Part shown: positions 5,448 through 12,856 of the stretch, in pieces
Layout of the letters: each line of letters begins with the position of its first letter
Position numbering within the stretch: the first letter of the stretch is position 1
Assembly: GCA_034430415.1 (NCBI GenBank)
Contig: DAOUEN010000144.1
Location: 1-13,449 of the forward strand
Source of the DNA: JADFUZ01 sp034430415
GTDB taxonomy: Bacteria; Chloroflexota; Dehalococcoidia; GIF9; AB-539-J10
Direction: 5' to 3'
Length of the DNA stretch: 13,449 nt
Notes under the pieces: model-generated
Seen by the model: the letters and a program-made list of their open reading frames with translations, nothing else
Told to the model about the DNA's origin: nothing
Database searches by the model: none
Translations under genes and position numbers: made by a program

Positions 5448-6410
5448 CTACCGAGGAGCGGGCCGGACCACGTTGGCGGGGCTTCCCCGCAGGAAGTGAC
5501 CCACGTTGTCGACAGCCGTGGCAAGGCCCACCAGCGTCGCTTCCGGGACCATGGCGGCGGTATGCGGCGACAGGACGACGTTGTCCAGACTGCGCAGCGG
5601 GTGCTCGGGAGGCAGGGGTTCATGGGCGAAGACATCCAGGCCGGCGCCCGCGATTGTCCCGTTTGTCAGTGCCTCTATCAGGTCCTGTTCATTCACTATC
5701 GAGCCGCGCGCCGTGTTTATCAGTATCGCCGTCGGCTTCATCAGCATCAGCTCGCGTTTGCCGATGAGGTTGTCGGTTTTCGGCGACGCCCGGAGATGAA
5801 TGGATACCACGTCGGAACGGCGCAGCAGTTCATCGAGGTCAACGAACTCCACGCCGTAGCGGTCGGCCCGTTCCGGCGAAGGGTTGAACGTCCAGGCAAT
5901 GACCTTCATCCCCATGGACCTCCCCAACTCGATCACCCGCTGTCCGATGTTGCCGGTGCCTATCACGCCCAGCGTCTTGCCGCAGAGCTGCAGGGCGTAT
6001 CCCTGCGCCCAGCCGCCGGCCCGCATGATACGGTCGTTCTGAGCGATTCTGCGGGCCGCTGCCAGCATCAGCGCCAGCGACATCTCGCCGACCGCCACGG
6101 CCGAGTAGCCCGGCGTATTGGTGACCGTTATCCCCAGGTCGGACGCGGCCCGTATATGGACGTTGTCGACCCCCACTCCGTATATGGATATGAGCTTCAG
6201 CCGGGGGCAGTGTTCCAAAACCTCTCGACTGAACACGCTGCTTGCCCGGATATTGACCACAATGTCGGCGTCGGCGATTCGATGTAGCAGCTTCTCAGCG
6301 GTCAAAGCGAGGGAGTCATAGATGCGCACCTCGCCGAGCCGTCTCAGGCGTTCTTCCTCAGCCGTCCCTGTCAGTACCGGCGGCTTGTCATCAGGCACAA
6401 CAATTTTCAT
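5448..6410 (-). CDS. D-2-hydroxyacid dehydrogenase (phosphoglycerate dehydrogenase-like)
   Basis: A 320-residue cytoplasmic NAD(P)-dependent D-isomer-specific 2-hydroxyacid dehydrogenase, interconverting a D-2-hydroxyacid and a 2-oxoacid. The nucleotide-binding motif GVIGTGNIGQRV covers G151-G156. The catalytic triad is present: R235 in NTARGSIV, E264 in LDVFAHEPLPPEHPL and H283 in LSPHTA. The position after the second Rossmann strand, usually Asp in NAD-specific enzymes, is within AWTFNPSPERA and carries no acidic residue, so NADP use is possible. There is no C-terminal ACT domain, unlike long SerA. The start has AGGAGGT 9 nt upstream. It diverges from a class V aminotransferase, a pairing that suggests a serine- or glyoxylate-type route. 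Phosphoglycerate, glyoxylate/hydroxypyruvate or another 2-oxoacid are all possible substrates. Confidence 0.88.
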   Translation of the reverse strand: MKIVVPDDKPPVLTGTAEEERLRRLGEVRIYDSLALTAEKLLHRIADADIVVNIRASSVFSREVLEHCPRLKLISIYGVGVDNVHIRAASDLGITVTNTPGYSAVAVGEMSLALMLAAARRIAQNDRIMRAGGWAQGYALQLCGKTLGVIGTGNIGQRVIELGRSMGMKVIAWTFNPSPERADRYGVEFVDLDELLRRSDVVSIHLRASPKTDNLIGKRELMLMKPTAILINTARGSIVNEQDLIEALTNGTIAGAGLDVFAHEPLPPEHPLRSLDNVVLSPHTAAMVPEATLVGLATAVDNVGHFLRGSPANVVRPAPR

Positions 6411-6469
6411 TGAGGCAAGACCTCCTGTTCAGTCTATCGTAACTAAAGGTGCTACAATGATATGCGTAC

Positions 6470-6487
6470 ACATTTGCCTGCAAATGT
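6470..6487. promoter_or_regulatory. Perfect 18-bp palindrome, candidate operator
   Basis: ACATTTGC-CT-GCAAATGT, with 8-bp perfect arms and a 2-bp spacer, in the 210-nt gap between the divergent dehydrogenase and aminotransferase genes. It lies 60 nt upstream of the dehydrogenase start and 134 nt upstream of the aminotransferase start. On the minus strand it overlaps a possible -35 (TTGCAG, 6483-6478) paired with TATCAT (6462-6457) at 15-nt spacing. It has the size and symmetry of a dimeric regulator site. Confidence 0.52.
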
Positions 6488-6620
6488 AAAGCATCACTGA
6501 GTGTTTTACAAATTCACCGTGTTGGACTACCCTCAGGCGCTTGGACTGCAGGGCGTGAGTCGAGAATTCCACATCAAACATTTACATCTCAAGAGAATAT
6601 ACGGAGAGAGGAGTCTGACG

Positions 6621-7712
6621 ATGGATAGCTTACGTACCCCCGGACCTACTCCCTGCCCCGCTGAAGTCCTCCAGGCCATGGCGACACAGATGATCAACCA
6701 CCTCGGGCCGGAGTTCGAGAAGCTATTGTCTGAGGTAATCAACGGACTTAAGCAGTTGTTCCAGACAAAGAATGATATCCTCCTGTTCACTTGCTCGGGA
6801 TCAGGTGGCCTGGAGGCGGCCATAGTGAATACGCTGTCTCCAGGAGACAAAGTGCTTTTGGTCATAATCGGCTTCTTCGGGGAGCGGTTTGCCTATTTCG
6901 CCAGAGCTCATGGTGTCCGGGTTATCCCCCTCTCCTTTGAGTGGGGCAGGGCGGCTGATGTCGACGAGTTGCGGAAGGCACTTGATAGCGATCCCGAAAT
7001 CAAAGCGGTACTGGTTACGCACAACGAAACGTCCACCGGGGTCACCAATGACCTGAAAGCCATAAGCTCGGTGGTCAAGGACTACGATAAGCTGCTCCTG
7101 GTGGATGCGGTGAGCAGTCTGGGGTCGATCGACTTGCCGGTCGACGAGTGGCACTGCGATATAGTCATAACCGCCTCGCAGAAGGGCTGGATGGCTCCCC
7201 CGGGCCTTGCCATGATCAGCGTCAGCCCCGAAGCGTGGAAGGCCCATGCCGGGTCCAGCATGCCCCGTGCCTACTTCGATTTCGCCTATACCAGAGACTG
7301 TATTGAAAAAGGCTATCTTCCCTGGACGCCGGCGGTTTCGCTGCTGTTCGCCCTGTCCGTATCGCTGAAGATGATGCTTGAAGAAGGCCTGGCCAACATC
7401 GTGGCTCGCCACGCACAGGTTGGTCAGGCAGCAAGAGACGGAGTGAAGTCGCTCGGGCTGGCACTGTTTGCGGATGAAAACTACGCCTCCAACACCGTTA
7501 CGGTGGCGAAAGCTCCCCGAGAGGTCGATGTGAACAGGCTGCTGCGAATTCTGCGCGACGATCATCACGTCGTGCTGGGGGCCGGCTACCAGCGCCTGGC
7601 CGAGAGCATCTTCCGCATCGGCCATCTGGGCTGGGTGAATACCGATGACATCGAAGCAGTCATCTCAGCCTTGAAGATGGCGCTGCCCCGGACCCGGGGC
7701 TCCTCAACATGA
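6621..7712 (+). CDS. Class V aminotransferase (serine-pyruvate/alanine-glyoxylate type)
   Basis: A 363-residue PLP-dependent fold-type I aminotransferase, expected to move amino groups between serine or alanine and glyoxylate or pyruvate. Visible motifs: RTPGPTPCP at the N-terminus, the PLP phosphate-contact region TCSGSGGLEAA, VTHNETSTGV, VDAVSSLGS with D162 (pyridine N contact), ITASQKGWMAPPG with the Schiff-base K188, and FRIGHLG near the C-terminus. All are typical of the alanine-glyoxylate aminotransferase group. The reading frame stays open upstream to about 6501, but AGGAG (6609-6613) 7 nt before the ATG at 6621 and family alignment fix the start. It is 4 nt from the next gene, so the two form an operon. 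With the divergent dehydrogenase it could form a phosphorylated or non-phosphorylated serine route; the exact substrates are not shown by sequence. Confidence 0.9.
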   Translation: MDSLRTPGPTPCPAEVLQAMATQMINHLGPEFEKLLSEVINGLKQLFQTKNDILLFTCSGSGGLEAAIVNTLSPGDKVLLVIIGFFGERFAYFARAHGVRVIPLSFEWGRAADVDELRKALDSDPEIKAVLVTHNETSTGVTNDLKAISSVVKDYDKLLLVDAVSSLGSIDLPVDEWHCDIVITASQKGWMAPPGLAMISVSPEAWKAHAGSSMPRAYFDFAYTRDCIEKGYLPWTPAVSLLFALSVSLKMMLEEGLANIVARHAQVGQAARDGVKSLGLALFADENYASNTVTVAKAPREVDVNRLLRILRDDHHVVLGAGYQRLAESIFRIGHLGWVNTDDIEAVISALKMALPRTRGSST

Positions 7713-7716
7713 CGGC

Positions 7717-8895
7717 ATGAGCCAGGCGAAGGTCTCAATCGTCAGGGCTGTTGACTACGGCGGTGCCGGGATCGATGCGGCGATGGAGGAGGCCGTTGAG
7801 CTGGTTGGTGGGCTGGAGCATGTGGTCAAGCCCGGCAGCAGGGTCTTCGTGAAGATCAACCACCTTTCCCCGGCTTCGCCTCCGGAAAGGGGAATAATCA
7901 CCCATCCTGCTTTCGTGGAGGCTGTGCTGAAGCTGTTGATAAGGGTCGGCGTCAGGGTCACGGTGGGTGACGACATCGATTCCAGCAGCGGGGACGGCTT
8001 TCAGGTCTCGGGGTTCCGCCAGATGTGCCAGAGAGCGGGAGTCGCCCTGGTCAACCTCAGGGAGGCCGGGTTCGTGGAGGCCCGGTGCCAGGGCCGTTTC
8101 CTGGAGAAGGTCTATGTGTCCCGGATTGCCGCCGACGCCGATGTGATAGTCAACCTCCCCAAGCTGAAGACGCACTCTCTAACCGTTCTTACCGGAGGCG
8201 TGAAGAACATGTACGGCGTCATTCCCGGCGGCCTGCGTACCAGGTTTCACGGGGACTACGCGGCGAAGGAGGATTTCGCCCACGTCCTGACGGACATCTT
8301 CTCCGCTGCCAGGCCGCAGTTGACCATAATGGACGGGGTCGTGGCCATGGAGGGGGAGGGGCCGGCCGCGGGGAAGCTCAGAAGGCTCGGAGTGGTTCTC
8401 GCCAGCCGGGATGCGGTGGCTCTGGATGTGGTAGCGGCCGGGATCATTGGCCTGGATCCCCTTGGTGTCCTCACCACCAGGTACGCCAGCGAGAGGGGGC
8501 TGGGCGTCGGCCGCTTGCAGGATATCGGGGTGGCCGGAGAGCGGCTGGAGGACGTCGCCGTCTCTGATTTCAAGATACCGCTCAGCGGCACTGCCGTGCT
8601 GGTGGGCAGAGCGCCGCGCTTTCTGGTCAGGTCGGTGACGGGTCGGCTTTCACCCCGGCCGAGGCTGGTGGAGCAGCGGTGTACGGGATGCTTCGAGTGT
8701 GTCAGGGCCTGCCCCGCGGGCGCCATTTCGGCAAGGGGCAGGACGGTGGAGATAGACCAGGGGAAGTGCATAAGCTGTATGTGCTGCCACGAGGTCTGTA
8801 GATTCGACGCTATTGAGCCCGCCTGGTCGCCGTCGGGAAACATTCTGCATTGGCTTGTCGGTATCTGGAGGAAGATCACAGCTCCTTCCCCGTGA
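7717..8895 (+). CDS. DUF362 protein with C-terminal two-cluster ferredoxin domain
   Basis: A 392-residue protein. The N-terminal DUF362 domain (about 1-300) shows VFVKINHLSP, NLPKLKTH (146-153), TGGVKNMYG (159-167) and a late segment RDAVALDVVAAGIIGLDP. The reaction of DUF362 proteins is not established to my knowledge. The C-terminus is a bacterial ferredoxin domain with two [4Fe-4S] motifs: C322, C325, C328, C332 followed by Pro, and C351, C354, C357, C361. An extra Cys (C356) sits inside the second motif. No signal peptide or Tat motif is seen, so it is cytoplasmic. The last 20 residues are aromatic and amphipathic (ILHWLVGIWRKI) and might touch the membrane. The start ATG follows the aminotransferase stop by 4 nt with no clear Shine-Dalgarno, suggesting translational coupling. 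Its redox partner is unknown; coupling to the aminotransferase step is inference. Confidence 0.87.
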   Translation: MSQAKVSIVRAVDYGGAGIDAAMEEAVELVGGLEHVVKPGSRVFVKINHLSPASPPERGIITHPAFVEAVLKLLIRVGVRVTVGDDIDSSSGDGFQVSGFRQMCQRAGVALVNLREAGFVEARCQGRFLEKVYVSRIAADADVIVNLPKLKTHSLTVLTGGVKNMYGVIPGGLRTRFHGDYAAKEDFAHVLTDIFSAARPQLTIMDGVVAMEGEGPAAGKLRRLGVVLASRDAVALDVVAAGIIGLDPLGVLTTRYASERGLGVGRLQDIGVAGERLEDVAVSDFKIPLSGTAVLVGRAPRFLVRSVTGRLSPRPRLVEQRCTGCFECVRACPAGAISARGRTVEIDQGKCISCMCCHEVCRFDAIEPAWSPSGNILHWLVGIWRKITAPSP

Positions 8896-9053
8896 GTGCT
8901 GGCTCTGGAGGGAATGTGCTGTGTCCCGCTGATGCCTTCGATCCCTGAGGCTGATGGCGCTGAGGATGTCCAGGCGATTGTCCGCGCCTTGCGCCGGCAA
9001 CTGGGCTTACAGGAGCAGGGCCAGGCAGGGACCCGGCATGTTCGTCAGGCGCC

Positions 9054-9293
9054 TTATCTCTTGAACCTCGATGCCAGCGTGGCGAATTCCTCCATTGGAA
9101 TAGCTATCCAGGTTTCGGCCTGCGCGGCTCCTCCTGGCGCGAATGATAGGGGCATACCGGCGGCAGTCTTCTCATCGGGCGCTTCGTAGATGAACATCAT
9201 GTCATAGCGGCCCAGCAACCCGTAGCTGGCAATGCTCTTGATGCCCATTTGCTCCGCCCCGAGACTCCAATCTAACTGATTCTGCCATGGTAA
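9054..9293 (-). pseudogene. GYD-domain protein remnant, N-terminus missing
   Basis: The frame from 9293 down to the stop at 9054 encodes about 79 residues ending GLLGRYDMMFIYEAPDEKTA...AETWIAIPMEEFATLASRF. This matches the second half of GYD-domain proteins (small alpha-beta proteins of about 90-100 residues, role unknown), including the name-giving GRYD motif. Family similarity appears to extend upstream of the only ATG (9248) through DWSLGAEQ, but a TGA at 9294-9296 closes the frame. No ATG, GTG or TTG occurs between it and 9248, so the usual first 25 or so residues are absent. The neighbouring frames upstream did not restore a convincing N-terminus. Either it is a decayed gene or it is translated from 9248 as a 64-residue fragment. 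The flanking 8896-9053 shows nothing recognisable. Confidence 0.5.
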
Positions 9294-9351
9294 TCAATGC
9301 GGCAAATGTGCATAGTGGCGACTCCCTTCGTGCAGCTCTCCAGAAGCTTTT

Positions 9352-9380
9352 TTGCACGGGATGGGGTGGTGGTGTATAAT
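9352..9380 (+). promoter_or_regulatory. Strong sigma70-type promoter of ppsA
   Basis: TTGCAC (9352-9357), a 17-nt spacer and a perfect TATAAT (9375-9380). This is the best promoter in the window. The predicted start near 9387 leaves a leader of about 160 nt before the ppsA start codon. Confidence 0.8.
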
Positions 9381-9386
9381 TTGGGC

Positions 9387-9545
9387 TTCTTTCCCACTAC
9401 CTCCTCTTTCCATATGGGAGTAGGATGGTGCCAAACAGGAGGCACCCTCCTACTGCCCCATTAACAAAGGCTGTTGGAATGGGTGCACTGGCTTCATGAG
9501 GAAGACGCTAAAAGAACCAGTTCTCAAGGCAGGCAGCAAGACGAG
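9387..9545 (+). promoter_or_regulatory. Structured 5' leader of ppsA, unassigned
   Basis: Three consecutive stem-loops can be drawn. The first is 9416-9457: GG, AGTAGGA and GGTGCC pair with GGCACC, TCCTACT and CC, with two single mismatches and an AAACAGGA loop. The second is 9457-9483: CCCATT and AACA pair with TGTT and AATGGG around AAGGC. The third is 9487-9521: ACTGG/CCAGT enclosing CTTC/GAAG. An upstream tract CTAC-C-TCC (9397-9404) could instead pair with GGAGTAG (9417-9423) and break the first stem, as in attenuators. A six-codon open frame (ATG 9479 to TGA 9499) lies in the second and third stems. It matches no riboswitch class that I recognise. Confidence 0.5.
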
Positions 9546-11957
9546 ATGAAACAGTCTGCTAAGTACATCCGTTGGTTTGAAGACATCAGGATTGAAGATG
9601 TCGCCTTCGTCGGCGGCAAGAACGCCTCTCTGGGAGAGATGTACCGTGAGCTCACCAGGCAGGGGGTCAGAATCCCCAACGGCTTTGCGGTGACCGCCGA
9701 GGCGTACTGGCACGTAGTGAACTCAGGAGACATTCTTGGCAGACTCAAGGACAGCATGGCGGGGTTGGACAAGGCCGATGTGACCGATCTTGGCAAACGA
9801 GGGAAGACGGCGCGTGACCTGATCCTGGGTGCCGGTATTCCCGATGACCTGTGGGCCGAAATAAAAACCGCCTATGACAGGCTCTGCCAGGAGTACGGCC
9901 CCGACACAGATGTTGCGGTACGGAGCTCAGCCACAGCGGAAGACCTGCCCACGGCCTCATTTGCCGGGCAGCAGGAGACCTACTTGAATATCTGCGGATA
10001 CAATGCCTTGAGGGAAGCCTGCGGCAAGTGCCTGGCGTCGCTATTCACTGACCGGGCGATATCCTATCGCATTGACAATCACTTCGATCATTTCGATGTA
10101 GCCCTCTCCATAGGCGTTATGAAAATGGTGCGTTCCGACCTGGCTGCAAGCGGCGTGATGTTCACTCTTGATACCGAGTCTGGATTTCGTGACGTGGTTC
10201 TCATTACGGCGTCATACGGACTCGGAGAAAACATTGTCCAAGGAGCGGTCAACCCTGATGAGTACTACGTGTTCAAGCCGACGTTCAGAAAAGGCCATGC
10301 CGCCATCGTTAAGAAGAGTCTGGGAAACAAAAGGATCAAGATGGTCTATGGCAGGGGCGGCTCGAAGGTCTTGACGCGAAACATAGAAGTGCCCGAGCTT
10401 GAGCGCCGGCTGTTCTGCATCACGGATGACGATGTCCTCACATTGGCGGGCTACGCTATTGCAATCGAAGACCATTACTGCGACAAAGCAGGTGAAGACC
10501 GGCCAATGGACATTGAGTGGGCCAAAGACGGGAAGACCGGAGACCTGTTCATCGTCCAGGCCAGACCGGAAACGGTCTTATCGCAGAAATCCATGGAGGT
10601 CCTTGAGATATATCACCTCGATGGGACAGGTCCCGTGCTGGCGGAGGGCAACAGCGTAGGACAGAAGATTGCAACTGGCAAAGCGCGCGTAATCCCCGAT
10701 CTCGTCCATCTTCCTTCATTTAGACCCGGGGAGATACTGGTAGCCGAGACCACTACGCCTGATTGTGAACCGGTGATGAAGATGGCGGCTGCTATTGTAA
10801 CCAGCCATGGAGGAAGGACCTGCCATGCCGCCATCGTCAGCCGCGAGCTTGGCATCCCGGCTGTGGTCGGCGCAGATGGTGCTATGGAGAAGATCCGCAC
10901 CGGTCAGGAAATCACGGTGAGCTGTGCTGGAGGGAGCGAGGGCAAAGCCTACGAGGGAGTTCTCCCATTTCATATTGAAAGGACCAACCTCAAGGGACTC
11001 CAGCGGCCAAAAACGAAGATTATGATGAACGTGGGGAACCCTGAAGCAGCTTTTTCTCTCTCAAGGTTCCCCAATGACGGTGTTGGTCTGGCGCGTATGG
11101 AGTTCATCATCAACAGCTACATAAAGGCCCATCCTATGGCACTCGTCCATCCTGAGAAGGTAACCAACGAGGCCGAGCGGGGAGAGCTAGAAAGTATCGC
11201 CTACGGCTATGAAGATAAGAAAGACTACTTTGTGGAGAAGCTGGCCCAGGGCATAGGGACTATCGCTGCCGCTTTCTATCCCAAGCCAGTTGTTGTACGC
11301 CTGAGCGACTTCAAGACCAACGAATACGCCAGCCTCGTAGGAGGGCGCTACTTCGAGCCTGAAGAGGGCAATCCCATGCTGGGCTTCCGCGGAGCCTGTC
11401 GCTACTACGACGAGCGATACAGGGAAGGCTTCGCTCTCGAGTGCCGGGCGATGAAACGGGTTCGAGAGGAGATGGGACTGGACAATGTCATAATTATGGT
11501 TCCCTTCTGTCGGCGGGTCGATGAGGGCGAGAAGGTCCTGGCTGAGATGGCGAAGAACGGGCTCGTGCGGGGAGAACACGGACTTCAGGTCTACGTCATG
11601 TGTGAGATTCCCAGCAACGTCATCATGATCGACGAGTTGAGCCAGCTGTTTGATGGCTTCTCGATCGGGTCCAATGACCTGACCCAGCTCGTCCTGGGAG
11701 TGGACCGCGACTCGGCACTGGTGGCTCATGGTTTTGATGAGCGCGATCCCGGGGTGAAGAAGACTATTTCCCTGGCAATTCAAGGGGCCAGGAGGAACCG
11801 GCGCTATAGCGGGCTCTGCGGCCAGGCACCGAGCGACTATCCTGAGTTCGCCGAGTTTCTGGTGATGGAAGGGATAGACTCAATATCGGTGAATCCCGAC
11901 TCGGTGATGGCTACTACCCTCAAGGTGCTCGATACGGAAAACAGGCTCCCAAAATAG
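9546..11957 (+). CDS. ppsA: Phosphoenolpyruvate synthase (pyruvate, water dikinase)
   Basis: An 803-residue cytoplasmic enzyme converting pyruvate, ATP and water to PEP, AMP and phosphate, the entry to gluconeogenesis from pyruvate. It is collinear with E. coli PpsA (792 residues). The N-terminal ATP-binding domain shows VGGKNASLGEMYREL, VRSSATAEDLPTASFAGQQE and MVRSDLAASGVMFTLDTESG, and ends in MDIEWAKDG...FIVQARPETV. The swivelling phosphohistidine domain has GGRTCHAAIVSRELGIPAVVG with the phosphorylated H427. The PEP-binding barrel has NVGNPEAAF, VRLSDFKTNEYASLVGG, NPMLGFRGA, CEIPSN, GFSIGSNDLTQL and GLCGQAPSD with the acid-base C758. All key residues are present. The frame is open upstream to a TTG at 9474, but family alignment favours the ATG at 9546; its Shine-Dalgarno is weak. 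It is monocistronic, with a strong promoter and a structured leader. Confidence 0.96.
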   Translation: MKQSAKYIRWFEDIRIEDVAFVGGKNASLGEMYRELTRQGVRIPNGFAVTAEAYWHVVNSGDILGRLKDSMAGLDKADVTDLGKRGKTARDLILGAGIPDDLWAEIKTAYDRLCQEYGPDTDVAVRSSATAEDLPTASFAGQQETYLNICGYNALREACGKCLASLFTDRAISYRIDNHFDHFDVALSIGVMKMVRSDLAASGVMFTLDTESGFRDVVLITASYGLGENIVQGAVNPDEYYVFKPTFRKGHAAIVKKSLGNKRIKMVYGRGGSKVLTRNIEVPELERRLFCITDDDVLTLAGYAIAIEDHYCDKAGEDRPMDIEWAKDGKTGDLFIVQARPETVLSQKSMEVLEIYHLDGTGPVLAEGNSVGQKIATGKARVIPDLVHLPSFRPGEILVAETTTPDCEPVMKMAAAIVTSHGGRTCHAAIVSRELGIPAVVGADGAMEKIRTGQEITVSCAGGSEGKAYEGVLPFHIERTNLKGLQRPKTKIMMNVGNPEAAFSLSRFPNDGVGLARMEFIINSYIKAHPMALVHPEKVTNEAERGELESIAYGYEDKKDYFVEKLAQGIGTIAAAFYPKPVVVRLSDFKTNEYASLVGGRYFEPEEGNPMLGFRGACRYYDERYREGFALECRAMKRVREEMGLDNVIIMVPFCRRVDEGEKVLAEMAKNGLVRGEHGLQVYVMCEIPSNVIMIDELSQLFDGFSIGSNDLTQLVLGVDRDSALVAHGFDERDPGVKKTISLAIQGARRNRRYSGLCGQAPSDYPEFAEFLVMEGIDSISVNPDSVMATTLKVLDTENRLPK

Positions 11958-12189
11958 CGCGTCCAAGGGGCAAGAAGCCGGTGCCCTTCTCCAGTTCGTC
12001 CTGGCGTTTCTCCAGCGGGTGGCAGCGGTGAAGGCAAGAAGGCATACGGAGGTGGAGGTATTTCAGGTTCCGCGGGACGTTGGTGCCGGCAAGTCGGCAA
12101 TCCATGCCGCTAGTTGTATTGGGTCTTAACGTTGACCAGAGCCGGGTGTCCGCAGGCCCTTGTTGAATTGTACCGCGGCATCGACAGAA

Positions 12190-12663
12190 CTAGGGGAAGG
12201 GCGGCGCCTTGCGCTCCACGCTAAGCTCTTTGAGAGCCTCATTCCTGAGTTTCTCCAGACATGACCGCATTAGCTGGCGCTCGTCCTCAGACAGCGACGA
12301 CATCATCCTGTGGATGGACTTCCTCCCGGTTGACTCCTCGTAGGCTTCTCTTCCCTTCTCCGTCATCACCACCCGCAGCATGTTCTTCCTCTCCAGGTCG
12401 TTCAGCTTCCTCACCAGCCCATCCTTCTCCATTCTGATTATGAGGCCTGAAGTCGAATGAGGCTCCCTGAACAGCCATCGCGATATCTCGGACGGTGTCG
12501 CTCTTTCTCCGTTGGCCTGGACGACGAACAACACCGCGGCCTCCTCGACTGAAATACCATACCGACTCAACTCCTTATCCCTGGCTCTCAGTGCTGCGTC
12601 ACAGGCCTGCCGTAGCAGGAACCAGAGGGTGTAGTCTTCGTCAGAATCTGCATAACTATTCAT
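12190..12663 (-). CDS. MarR-family transcriptional regulator
   Basis: A 157-residue winged-helix repressor-type protein. The N-terminal helix (about 8-30) starts the dimerisation region. The helix-turn-helix spans about 52-78 (ATPSEISRWLFREPHSTSGL), followed by LIIRMEKDGLVRKLN and a wing with DLERKNMLRVVMTEKGREAYE. A C-terminal helical part (SSLSEDERQLMRSCLEKLRNEALKEL) completes the dimer interface. MarR proteins bind palindromic operators and are usually released by small aromatic ligands or thiol oxidation; only one Cys is apparent in the C-terminal half. The start at 12663 has GGAGGGACT directly before the ATG; the frame is open further upstream but without homology. It lies 193 nt downstream of the Fe-S oxidoreductase gene on the same strand, a plausible target. 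The 232 nt between ppsA and this gene's 3' end show no clear gene or terminator. Confidence 0.88.
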   Translation of the reverse strand: MNSYADSDEDYTLWFLLRQACDAALRARDKELSRYGISVEEAAVLFVVQANGERATPSEISRWLFREPHSTSGLIIRMEKDGLVRKLNDLERKNMLRVVMTEKGREAYEESTGRKSIHRMMSSLSEDERQLMRSCLEKLRNEALKELSVERKAPPFP

Positions 12664-12769
12664 AGTCCCTCCATGTCTGCAATTCGCCAGGGCTGGCACG
12701 GAGTCCGTCACCCACATCGCGTCAAGCAACCACCACTTTGGGGAAGGGAGACCAGCCGGGCGGAAGATG

Positions 12770-12781
12770 TATGGTACCACA
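12770..12781. promoter_or_regulatory. Candidate MarR operator
   Basis: TATGGTACCACA is symmetric in 5 of 6 positions per arm, with a perfect core TGGTACCA (12772-12779). It lies about 110 nt upstream of the MarR start and downstream of the oxidoreductase stop. On the minus strand it overlaps a weak -10-like TACCAT preceded by TTGGAT at 18-nt spacing. This is a low-confidence autoregulatory site. Confidence 0.25.
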
Positions 12782-12856
12782 AACTCTGGAAGGAATCCAA
12801 ATGGGTGCCAACCCCGAGCTGTCTTTGCAGGAAAAGGTCGATAGGAACGGCCTGCC

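Noticed and set aside
6801..7625. 274-residue minus-strand open frame opposite the aminotransferase
   Set aside because: His/Gln-rich antisense shadow of a clearly real gene.
8025..8879. Open frames on both strands within the DUF362 gene
   Set aside because: Gly/Arg-rich out-of-frame and antisense shadows; the frame with Cys motifs and DUF362 signatures is the coding one.
11958..12189. Possible terminator or small gene after ppsA
   Set aside because: Only a weak TGCCG/CGGCA stem (12084-12099) without a T-tract; open frames here are antisense or low-complexity.
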